From contig CP136068.1 of assembly GCA_032622095.1 (NCBI GenBank), positions 56,500,025-56,564,024 of the forward strand: 64,000 nt of DNA, given 5' to 3'. A program made the translations under genes and the position numbers. Below the pieces are notes generated by a model. That model saw nothing but the letters and a program-made list of their open reading frames with translations. It made no database searches and was not told where the DNA came from. The stretch's first letter is position 1; every line of letters starts with the position of its first letter. Below, in pieces: positions 35,885-45,885 of the stretch. The DNA comes from Siphonodentalium dalli (Eukaryota > Mollusca > Scaphopoda > Gadilida > Siphonodentaliidae).

Positions 35885-35919
35885 CACGTGATTGGATACG
35901 GGACGCGCCGCCATGTTGG
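35885..35919. promoter_or_regulatory. CACGTG-ATTGG-GCCGCCATnTTGG cluster
   Basis: An E-box CACGTG (35885-35890), an immediately following inverted CCAAT (ATTGG), and GCCGCCATGTTGG (35907-35919), which matches the YY1 consensus, lie in an otherwise AT-rich stretch. This spacing resembles a compact CpG-containing promoter. No transcript or ORF starts nearby, so function is unproven. Confidence 0.25.
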
Positions 35920-36829
35920 ATGTATATCCTATAGGAGCAATATTGATATAGGAACCTATATGAGACCATATCGCTGCATGGTCCAATGATTTCCTATTTA
36001 ACAAGAAAATGACAGCAAAGGGCATTAATGCAAAAAGTAAGTTATTAGCATTGTAAAACTAGCATTATATTATAAATTGGATATCTTATTTTCTTATTAT
36101 TTGAACCATTTCCTTCCAGTTAATGCACACATTTAGAATATCTAATCAGCTATCTAATCTCAATTTTGGATATGCCTGCATTTTGATATCATAAACTGAG
36201 TATCACTCAAAGGTTGGTTTATCTGATGTTAAATCCACAAAAAACATCACCAATATCATTTTTTGGGCATTTTAATAGTTCAATGCTAGCTAAAAATATT
36301 AATATTCAGTCCAATACAATTTTGATATATTTACAAACAACTGTATCATTCACATAACTCATTTTCTGAAACAAATAATATCATTTCAGTTATTTCTGAT
36401 GTAAACATAATTTAAAATTTGTTTACTATTTCTCATTTCAGAATTTGAAAACGACTCCCAGAAAAGAAGACTGAGACTACATGCATCGCCAGTGGAATTG
36501 ACATATATCCTAAACAATTTATTAGCTTAAGGGGCGACCTACACGGAGCCTGAGAGTACAGAAATCAAATTGCATTAAACATGGGACATGATAGTGACAG
36601 CTAACATAAATTCTTGATATACATATATACTCAAAATTGTTCATTTCACAAATATAAAATTGTTATCACTTCATAATTGTTTTGTTATTTCTAGCATCTC
36701 CAGAATGGATATCCAATTTTGATGACACCACCCATATTCCCATGCATCCTGCATAGAGTTATCCCTCATTTCCATGCAGTATAGGTAACTCTATGAAAAC
36801 AGGCCATCATTTCACCATAATCTTTAGCA

Positions 36830-37220
36830 TTCGGGGACCAATTTAAGGATTCGAGACATGGTTTGTAAGGCTTCATTTAAGCCTTCATCATTTGCATATA
36901 AGGCTTCGAAGCCTTAAATATAAGCCTTCGAAGCCTTATATGCAAATTATGAAGTCTTATTTAGCCTTCGAGTGCTTACGGGAACCAACAAGCCTTCTAT
37001 AGGGCCGACTTATTTAAATGAGCTAAACCCTCGAAGGCTTAATAAGCCTTCGAGTGCTTATGGGAGTACTTAGCTCATTTAAATAAGTCGGCCCTATTGA
37101 GGGCTAAATTCTGTTTCGAGTGCTTATTTTGCCTGTAACTGGCCCATTGCATTGATTGAGATAAGGATTCATTTAAGTCTTCATTTGTAAGCATTCGAAT
37201 CCTTCCTGAATGCTTACCGA
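36830..37220. repeat. Nested palindromes and 'ccttcgagtgctta' repeats
   Basis: One hairpin pairs tttgcatataaggcttcgaa with its complement around 36886-36950. A second pairs agggccgacttatttaaatg (from about 36999) with catttaaataagtcggccct (ending about 37096). Units containing ccttcgagtgctta and gaaggcttaataagcc lie between. Confidence 0.7.
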
Positions 37221-37813
37221 GGGCTTGTGATTTCGGTAAGGGTGACCACTGACCCGACCTCGCATTACGACTTAGAACTAGTCCTAAAATAATGCTTAAC
37301 CCTTTGAGTTTGAACGTTGATGGTCAATTTAGTGCCAAATCCATATACACGGATGTATATTACTGAGATTCATTTGGACAATCAGAGCTGAACTTCGGTC
37401 ATGTACTGGATGGAGTTCATGTGCAATAATAAATTCACACACATTCTGTACATGACCTTTATGTGTGCCTTCAAACTTGACCACCTTGCATGCACATCAT
37501 CTTATAAATATACACTAATTAAGTAAATTAATTTTTCTTCTTTGATAATTTTCAAATTAGCCTGAATTAGACATTAAGTGTCATTTACATACTAGTATAT
37601 GCAGGTAATTATGGGATATAATAATTACAATGTGAAAAAAACTGTAATGTGTCCTGGCCCCTCTTCACATCTAATCTATTTAAATAATATTTTTATACTT
37701 TTCAGAAGACTATCCAAGGAAGGTTATATTTTTGTTTCTTTCAATAAATGTTATTAAAACTTTATTTCATGTCTACTTATTTACTTATTGATGGTTGTCA
37801 ACAACACTGAAAC

Positions 37814-38490
37814 CAGGGGTGGCGCCAGTGGGGGGCACATGGGGGCTACAGCCCCCTTGTCGGGGAGCTCTAGCCCCCTCGTCGGGGAGGACTTGTCGGG
37901 GATTTTCTATATGTAAGTCGGTTGTGTATAAGATGAAGTAATCATGTACAGACTGTCAGTGTGGGAAAGTGTCAGAGAGAGAACATAGAGCGGAATATAT
38001 CCCACACAAAATATTCATGGCACGCATGTTCCCATTAAATCCGGGGGTATTCCCCTGTATTGTTACACCATCAGCATTTTAGTGGTAATGACAATCTATT
38101 GAAACATGTGTGCTTTATCATTGCTGGCTACTCTGGCATTCGTAACAATGGCCACATTGGTCTATAGAACCATTGAGTACCTACATTATGGCCACATGTT
38201 AGCTATATCCCGACAGTGAAACACCATGCTGGCACTTGCAACTAATGAAATTAGAAATTAGAACTGACACAGAAGACAAGTGGCTCCCTAGAATATAGGA
38301 ATTTTCACAACAATTCATGGGTTTTAATCTTCGAGACTATTATTACTTCAATATGGTTTTGTTCATTGGTTCACCACACACACTATGTGCGCTCATTTCA
38401 CATACCAACAGGCAATATGGTGTAATTTAGTGTAGCCCCCCTGTCGGGGAGCACAGCTCCCCTGTCGGGGATTTTCTGGTGCCACCCCTG
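37814..38490. mobile_element. Nested hAT MITE with perfect 8-bp TSD
   Basis: The termini are CAGGGGTGGCGCCAG and CTGGTGCCACCCCTG. A perfect 8-bp duplication ACTGAAAC lies at 37806-37813 and 38491-38498. Subterminal repeats of gccccc-tgtcggggag occur at both ends. The 677-bp interior has no ORF. The terminus and 8-bp TSD identify hAT. Confidence 0.92.
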
Positions 38491-39095
38491 ACTGAAACAA
38501 ATAATTTGACAATTCAAATAATTATTTGACAAAAGTATATTTAAAAATCAATTTAGTATACAAACACTGATACAAATATTTAGTTCATACATTACACTCA
38601 TGCATCAACTAACTGTATGAGTAAAGAGACTGTCATGAAGTATAAGAATTATTGTAATAGTCTGTCATGATTTGTTAGCTGATATTGTCAGACTGCATTA
38701 AGTTCATCCTACCCTAGAGCTATCTGAAATATTTTTTTTATTGATCTACACCTTGAACTAGACAATTTTCAATATAAAAACTGCCAAGCTAGCTGAAACA
38801 GACACAATAAAAAAAAATTGCGCGCAAAAAAAATCAATGAAAATTTTGGGACCCACCCCCCCCAATATTTACTATTTTTCCATTTTATATCAACTTATGG
38901 GGGTAATTATAACAATATTGAATGTATTAGTGCTTCTCATATTGCAACAAGCCACAACATATAAACAAATATGTTTAAAACAGTTGAAAATATGTCAATG
39001 AAAAAAAAATGTGGTCAAAAACTGTTTCCGGCCTCGGGTACCCACCCACCCCCCACCTCACGTCTCGTAAAAAAAATTCGGCCCCCCCCCCCCTG

Positions 39096-40020
39096 ACTCA
39101 GAAAGCTAAAATATAAGCTTGACTGAAAAACACTTGAATGTATTTATCTAACTTATATACTCCCCCTAATGGACTACGTTGATATTGTCTGGGACTGTGA
39201 TCCAGCAACAGAGGCTGAAAGACTCGATCGCCTTCATAAAGATGCAGCAAGAATTGTCAGTGGATTAACGCGCTCTGCCCCCATTCAAGATTTAATGCTT
39301 AATAATTGAAGTTGGCTGGCCCACACTGCAAATAAGACGCGAATTTCACAAATTACTAACGCTTTACAAAATAATAAATGCTGACGCACCTAGTTATCTA
39401 ACCATACTCCTACCACCACAAGCCGGCGAGGTATCGGGTTATTCCTTCAGAAGACCTGGCGACTTCTTCGCATATTATTGCGGAACTGAACATTCAGAAA
39501 ATCGTTCATGCCAAAAATGTGCCTAACTTGGAACAAATTCCTCGACATTGTAACCAAAGCTGAATTAAAGCCTACATGAATTCAAGATATTCCTCAAAAT
39601 TATATACTACATACCCAAAACCCCAAACTACTATTATACCGGTTCCAGAAAAAAACAATATAATACATACCAAATTGAGAAACAAATGCAGCGACTTAAA
39701 TCATGACAAATTCGAAAACCACATAACTCGTATCTTAACCCATTATGTGATTGTGGAAACGAAATCGAAGACGCCCACCATAACTTTTTCTTATGTCCCC
39801 TATACCAGACACAACGCGTACAGCTTTTTAACAGGCTTAGAACAAAGGGTATCACTGTATACGATATCGCCGACCTCCTTAAAGGTATAACAAACATTAG
39901 TAATAACAAAAACAAATTAATATTTGCAGAAGTTCAAAAATATATAGTCGCTTTAACCGCTTTACCAATTAACACATTCACCACCTCTGGGTCAACGTCA
40001 CGCGCGAACGCCATCTTTTT
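39096..40020 (+). pseudogene. LINE-2 copy, C-terminal region
   Basis: Translation resumes after the 8.47-kb element and shows PLMDYVDIVWD and LDRLHKDAARIVSGLTRSAP (about 39165-39285), then an RRPGDFF block (about 39450), NPLCDCGNEIEDAHH (about 39737) and FFLCPLYQTQR (about 39786). The C-x-CG...E..H...CP.Y pattern is the usual C-terminal zinc-knuckle-like motif of many LINE ORF2 proteins. At least two frameshifts and several stops break the frame. Confidence 0.8.
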
Positions 40021-40398
40021 AGTACCCCAAAGCTAAAAGCTAATACTAAACTGACAAACACATCTTCTCTATGTCAACAACCAGTAATCAAACTAAACAA
40101 GAAAACCATAGTCAGAAATGGTAACGTCACCAAGATTATAGTATTACATATAAATATAAATATTTTGATAACAATTGCGTTTAAACAAGTAATCCTTCAA
40201 ATTATTACTAACAAAGTAAACGACTGTGGGGTCACTCAACAGATTATAAAGACTTGGACATAGTATACTGTAAATACTAAAATTTAAATGAAATAATTAA
40301 AAGATAAAATTAGCAAGTAGTAAAAGTTAATTTTCTCTTCTTTTTTTTTTGGTTAAATAAAGCAATAATTTAAATGTAACATTTGGTTTTAAAAAAAT
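40021..40398 (+). other. LINE-2 3' UTR and poly-A-like end
   Basis: Noncoding AT-rich sequence with an AATAAA near 40357 and short A-rich termini near 40390 fits the 3' end of LINE-2. A short stretch near 40220 (gactgtggggtcactcaaca) resembles the LINE-1 linker text at 16400, a link of unknown meaning. Confidence 0.45.
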
Positions 40399-40690
40399 GA
40401 TTGACCGTGGCTCTTCCAATAATTGCGCGACTGACCTGGTCAATTGTTCTTAAGAAGTTGTTTTGAGAATTACTATGGAGGGAAATAGTTATGGCTGTGG
40501 CTTCGCAAGTAATTAACTTGGTGACGTGATGTTAACAAATCTGAACTCCAGTTAACCAAGGACGCTTCATACCAAATATAAGGTGAATTAATAATTCTTT
40601 AGAAGTTGTTTTAAGATTTACTATGGAGGGAAAGAATTGTGGTGCTGGCTTCGCAACTATTTGACCTCATTGTAACAAATATAAATATTA
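40395..40690 (+). repeat. HINE-2-like repeat fragment
   Basis: Two degenerate ~165-bp units contain agttatggctgtggcttcgc, ttaacaaatctgaactccag and taccaaatataa. They match 17490-18065 and 59190-61390. Confidence 0.7.
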
Positions 40691-40794
40691 GTTACTCAGG
40701 CAATAGATGTATCTATTCTGTATATTAAGTTATTGGGTCTTACGTGTCTTGAGATGTCTAAATAGTTTTCGATGGACAGATCGCGCAAGGGACT

Positions 40795-41099
40795 CACGCC
40801 AATCTTCTCTGTTGGGATTCCAATTGTTGGCTCATTAAATATGCACATATGCTTAAGATACAGTCGCGCGCTCCTGTAAGTCGCGTTTTGGATCCCAGTT
40901 AATGAAAATATCATTGAAATAATCGGTTTCCCCCAATAAACAGGGACCCACGCCAATCTTCTCTGTTGGGATTCCAATTGTTGGCTCATTAAATATGCAC
41001 ATATGCTTAAGATAGTCGCACGCTCCCGTAAGTCGGGTTTTGGATCCCAGTTAATGAAAATATCATTGAAATAATCGGTTTCCCCCAATAAACATCCAT
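40795..41099. repeat. Two tandem 154-bp units
   Basis: Both units start cacgccaatcttctctgttg and end aataatcggtttcccccaat. They are nearly identical, so the duplication is recent. A 130-codon minus-strand ORF across both exists only because the copies are read in different frames. Confidence 0.9.
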
Positions 41100-41245
41100 A
41101 TATTGAATATACATGTTTTGGAGCAGAATTAGGCAGTCCATATTGGACGCCATCATGGAATTTATTTTATTTTGTTTTAATTTTCACACATAATTATTAG
41201 TTATGTGGATGGAGTTCTCATTAAACCTCACATCCTTGTATTGGT

Positions 41246-41719
41246 TACAGTAATGCCCAAAGTAATTGACCACTTAACCACATCAGAATTATTGGTAATT
41301 TTTCAGGATTTAAAATCCTGAAAATTTACCAATAATTTTGCTGTGGTCAAGTGGTCAATTACTTTGGACATTACTGTATGAGGATTGAGTTATCATTAAA
41401 CCTCAAATCCTTATATTGGTTACAGTAATGCCCAAAGTAATTGACCACTTAACCACAGCAGAATTATGGGTATTTTTTCAGCATTTACAATCCTCAAATT
41501 ACCCATTATTCTGCTGTGGTTACGTGGTCAATTGCTTTGAACATTACTGTATGATGATTGAGTTATCATTAAACCTCAAATCCTTATATTGTTTACAGTA
41601 ATGCCCAAAGTAATTGACCCTTTAACCACAGCATAATTATGGGTAATTTTTCAGGATTTAGAAAAAATACACACAATTTTGCTGTGGTTAAGTGATCAAT
41701 TACTTTGGACATTACTGTA
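41246..41719. mobile_element. Three tandem copies of a mariner-like MITE
   Basis: Copies at 41246-41378, 41421-41551 and 41594-41719 each begin TA-CAGTAATGCCCAAAGTAAT and end with the complement of that sequence plus TA. Long inverted arms make almost the whole element a hairpin. TA duplication and size fit Tc1/mariner MITEs. The same short host segment (gagttatcattaaacctca) lies between copies, so the array arose by tandem duplication of MITE plus flank (period about 173-175 bp). Confidence 0.88.
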
Positions 41720-41999
41720 TGTAGATGGAGTTAAACCTCACATCAGTGTGTTGGGGATTTGGACCTTGACTTGGGACCTTTGGTTTTTAACGCAACAAAT
41801 GCGCGTACACCTTATACACAAATTTCTTATGTAACCAGAGTTTTTCTTGGATAAGATGAGTTTGAAGCTTGCTTACATTTCAAAATGTTGTCAGTTTTGT
41901 ATTGTCTGCAGCTGATCTCGACGCGTTGAAGCAAAAGTTACAAAAGATAAAATGTGTATGTGACGAGACTATAATACAAATGAAAAAATATATTGAGGT

Positions 42000-42720
42000 A
42001 GGGGTGGGCGATACAGGAAACTAAGGGTTGAACCGATATAAATTTGTAGAGCGATAACGACCAATGTTGACATATTATGCATATCAACTCTACTGTTGCA
42101 ACAAGGCTATAAAATAGGGGGGTGTCAGAATCTTAGTCATCTCTATATAGTGCCAGAATAGTCATTTATGGAGTTCTATAAGATGTTGGGTTGGTTATAT
42201 GGACTCGGAGAAAAAAGGGGTTTGTACCGATGAACTGACATAAATTAGTGGATCGATGTTGCCATGTAATGCATCGTGACTGTACTAAAGCAGCAATTAT
42301 ATAAAATTGTGAGGGGGGGGGGGGGGGGGGGGGGTCTGAAATTATCTCTATAGTTGGCACCAGGATTATATAGAAAGGAATAGCAATTGATATACATATA
42401 CAGTATACTATAGTAATACCATAGACATATAAGTACAAGTATCACGAGATAAAATATTACATAACATGATTATATACCGATGAAAGAAATAAATAAATTG
42501 GACCGGGATTAGAGGTTGGGTTGGTTATATGTGGATAATTGGATATGGAATTCATACCGATGAAACGATACAAATTAGTGGAGCGATAAAGACACTTAGT
42601 CAGGCTACGCGGGGGAAATAGGGGTTGATACGATAGACCGAAATAAATTTGTCAAGTGATAATGACCAATGTTGACATATAAAGTAACGCGACTGTACTG
42701 TCACACAATTATCAGGTAGA
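42000..42720. repeat. Degenerate direct repeats with G22 tract
   Basis: The phrases 'ggttggttatatg', 'accgatgaa..ga.a.aaatt' and 'gtgg(a)gcgat' recur near 42040, 42190, 42540 and 42620. A run of 22 G occurs at 42313-42334. The start taggggtgggcgatac resembles a hAT terminus, but no partner was found. Confidence 0.5.
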
Positions 42721-43267
42721 ACCGGTCAAATACGACAGGGTACAGCACGTAATTATTTCTTAGATCGAAGAAATGAATTTTTTTTTTCGACGATAAAATT
42801 TAACACAGGTCAGGATTTCCCATTAAAATCGATTTATGTCTATAAAACTGTCATTTAAAAAAAATTTGAGCTGAAACTTGGTGTGTATGTGTGTAATACT
42901 ACTATATTCTTAAAATGACAGAGTTCAGCGCGTAATTATGTTTTAGATGGAAGAAATTGAATTTTTTTTCGATAATAAATTTACACTAATTACAGCGTGG
43001 AGTGGACGGCCGGGTGATCGAGTAGACGCAGTTTGTAAACAAGCTTTTGTCAAATTGACAATAGCCATTTTGGTCAAACTAAACCCTTTTCGACCGGGAC
43101 AGCAGATCCGAATAGTAGCTAAGATGTATTTAGATAGAATTATCAAAAGAATTTGACCGATCAGGGTACATTTTAAGAGAATCGAGTGGAGAAATCTTGG
43201 TGATAATTCCAGAAAATAAAGATGGAGGAGAATCACAATTAAACTTCCCACAATGCACTTCACTAAA

Positions 43268-43750
43268 CCAGGGGTTCCCAATGGGTTACACATTATTTTC
43301 AGTCTATCAGATTATTTATATTTTCAACAACAAGTGACTTTAAGTTTACAATTTCAGCCTGTCCTGACTATCGATACGATATATCACATTTAAAAAAACA
43401 TATTGTACACCGGTGACGTTAACTTTACAATTTAAGCATCTACGTGATTCTATCGCTACGATTGAGTAAGGTACAAATGAAAATATCAAAAAATACACCA
43501 GGGGCTCCCAATGGGTGATATATTATTTTCAGGCTATCAGAGTATTTATATTTTCAACAACATATTATTACACCGGTGACTTTAAGTTTACAATTTCAGC
43601 CTGTCCTTACCCTATGGATACGATTTATCATATTTTCAAAAATATATTATACACCGGTGCCGTTAACTTTACAATTTCAGCATATACGTGATCTATTGGT
43701 ACGATTGAGTAAGGTACAAAAAAAATATCCAAGAATACATTCCTCCTGTC
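43268..43750 (+). repeat. Direct duplication, ~230 bp
   Basis: The blocks ccaggggctcccaatgggt, gtgactttaagtttacaatt and acgattgagtaaggtacaaa occur in the same order in 43268-43490 and 43499-43730, with scattered differences. Confidence 0.75.
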
Positions 43751-44339
43751 GACCATGAGTCTATACAAATCGGTACACCAGTATACACCCACTTTGTGGC
43801 GGTAATGAACTCACATATCGAACCCTGATCTGGTAACAAAACAATTTAAACATATATATACATGTACCATCTTGTTATTATAATAACGTGTGTAATTGTA
43901 TGGGGAGAGGGGCTTTCTAAGTTGTATAACTTGTGCCCCAATCCCAATTGTACATAAACGATACAATAAAATATGTTTAAACTAAACCCAATTTGAAAAT
44001 ATCATGCAAGTGTCATTTGGCTTGTCTGCAAACAAGTACACTCAGCGACTAAAGTAGTACAGACAGGATAGCTACTATAGTAGAGCAATTCGTTTGCAAT
44101 TTTTACTAAGTTCCTGGCGTGGTACATTGAGTAAATTTTATCGCCTATACAATCTGATAAATATGGCGTTTATTTGTAGACATATGTATTTGAACTAGTT
44201 GATTTGGTCCGAATAACAAATTTGGATCATTGGTTAGTCGGTTGGTTAAGTTTATTTATTCACTTGTCGACATTTAACCCCTTTATTAACGGATTTTATT
44301 ACACATTTGATCAGTATGTTTGGTCAAGCGTGATGCAAA
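43751..44339. other. No recognised feature
   Basis: AT-rich sequence without a coding frame or repeat partner noticed. Confidence 0.3.
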
Positions 44340-44420
44340 TCCGAAGAAAGTAGTAGCATTTCTCCGAAGAAAGGCAAATCCTCGAGTACAGGCTAACACA
44401 CTGTGATCCTCATGGACACA
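44340..44420 (+). repeat. Dispersed repeat, inverted relative to 20221-20320
   Basis: It contains gaagaaagtagtagcatttc and tccgaagaaaggcaaatcct, the complements of the blocks in the 20.2-kb copy. Confidence 0.6.
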
Positions 44421-44712
44421 ATAAAACATATTCAAACGATATACCGCTGGATAAGAAGTAGCTCATTCATCTTACAATTCATCTTGCATGCCAACTCACT
44501 AATATGGTGCGTGTTATCGATATAGTCCTGTGACCCTTGTATAAAGCATCTTGTTGCATTTTATCCCATTTTTCCGAAACCCCATACTCTCGTGCTAAAC
44601 AGGTACGTCGTCTATACACTTGTGCCTGAATTCTCTTAATATATTATTAATTAATTGATAAAATGAAAACCGTATATATAATTATCATGAATGTCCTTCT
44701 GTGATTGACTTA

Positions 44713-45126
44713 GGGTACATTCATACGCTGGCAAGTTTGCACGGTATCTTTTGGCAGGCATTACGTCATAGAAAACAACATGGTGCCAAAATATGAACGG
44801 AAACATGCACATAACATGCATCTCTACCAAAGATAACGACATGAGAAGTAAAATTTATGTAGTTCCACTTGTAACGGTCCTGCTGTAATTTGCCTTCAAA
44901 TACCTGTATGATTTATTCTTGCCAGATAATTGCATGCTATTTACAGGCAAATTCCGGTAGCATCGCTACAGGTGGAACTACATAGATTTTACTTCGCAAG
45001 TAGTTAGCTGTGGTACAAATGCATCTTATATGCTTGTTTCCGTTCATATGCTGGCACCATATCGTTTTCTACGACAAAATGCCTGCAAACCATACAATGC
45101 AAATTTGCCAGCGTATGAACGTACCC
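44713..45126. mobile_element. Harbinger-like MITE
   Basis: The termini are GGGTACATTCATACGCTGGC and its near complement (GCCAGCGTATGAACGTACCC). The flanks are TTA at 44710-44712 and 45127-45129. A 3-bp TTA duplication and GGG start are characteristic of PIF/Harbinger. The inverted arms extend about 180 bp each with a short loop, giving a foldback MITE. No transposase is encoded. Confidence 0.82.
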
Positions 45127-45239
45127 TTAATGTACATACTCACATGATGTATTCTATCTTGTTCATTTATATCGTTATTTGTATAAATTTATTCTAAGCT
45201 CTCCGTTACATGGAGGAATTAAAGGATTATATATATAAA

Positions 45240-45480
45240 TTCGCCGCAGCAGTATATATTCCATATGACAAAGTCGCTAGTAGTTTGGTGGGGAGCGATT
45301 ATGTTTATATATCTTGAATATCCACCTATAGCGGGCTTGTCCTATTATTATGTTGACATCTCTTGAATATCCTAATAAAGGGGTCCTATTTATTATGTTT
45401 ATATCTCTTTGAATATCCACATACAGGGGCCTATCACATTATTATGTTTAGATCACTTGAATATCCACCTGTAGTTGGCA
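45240..45480 (+). repeat. Second copy of the ctcttgaatatccac array
   Basis: It starts with the same leader as 13648-13700 (cagtatatattccatatgac, agtcgctagtagtttggtgg), then about four ~50-bp units. The receptor-like exon that precedes the other copy is absent here. Confidence 0.85.
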
Positions 45481-45793
45481 TAAGCTCCGGCTCTGAATCT
45501 GCATTTTTAATTTGCTTGCCCATTTTGACATTGTAGTCGTTTAGCCATGGAGATCTCTGAAAACCGGTGGTAGTGTTATTTATTAATTTTTCAGCTTATT
45601 TATTATGTGATCGGAATGGGAATTGGGTCATCTTATAAACAATCGTGAGAGTTTCCGATAGTGTTTGGTTGTATTGTTCACAGAATAAATCCTTTAAGTA
45701 TTAAACTGATGTTCCATATAATATCCATGGGCACTAGAACATTCATTATTCATGAGGAATTCAATGTTCCACGTGATATGGCCGCCAGGACAA

Positions 45794-45885
45794 TCTAATA
45801 TATATTTTGGGACTTGTGTCTGTGTGTTAGCTATGGCCGGAAAAACGGCTGGACCGATTGAGCTCAAACTTCCAATCTAAGGTTA
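45794..45885 (+). mobile_element. Helitron A copy 1, 5' part
   Basis: Begins 5'-TCTAATATATATTTTGGGAC then tgtctgtgtgttagctatgg. It is interrupted at 45885 by the HINE-1 element and continues at 48771. The intact counterpart at 50295-50766 serves as the empty site. Confidence 0.75.

Larger units (their letters stand above)
30627..39095. mobile_element. 8.47-kb TIR element inserted in LINE-2 (hAT-like)
   Basis: It starts CAGGGGG (a G run) followed by gcgtaaaaaagttgcgagac; it ends with the complementary block gtctcgtaaaaaaaattcgg, a C run and CCCCTG. A 7-bp duplication ACTCAGA flanks it (30620-30626 and 39096-39102). Removing the element plus one duplication rejoins the LINE-2 frame exactly, which independently confirms both ends. 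CAGGGG termini are typical of hAT elements, whose duplication is usually 8 bp; 7 bp is also known for P-like elements. The interior is AT-rich with no transposase-length ORF, so this is a very large nonautonomous element that has collected other insertions. Confidence 0.8.

Noticed and set aside
40696-41088. 130-codon minus-strand ORF
   Set aside because: It is produced by reading a recent 154-bp tandem duplication in two frames; the two halves are not similar as proteins.
42943-43293. 116-codon hydrophobic minus-strand ORF
   Set aside because: No recognised family, no splice context, and overlap with a degenerate duplicated region.
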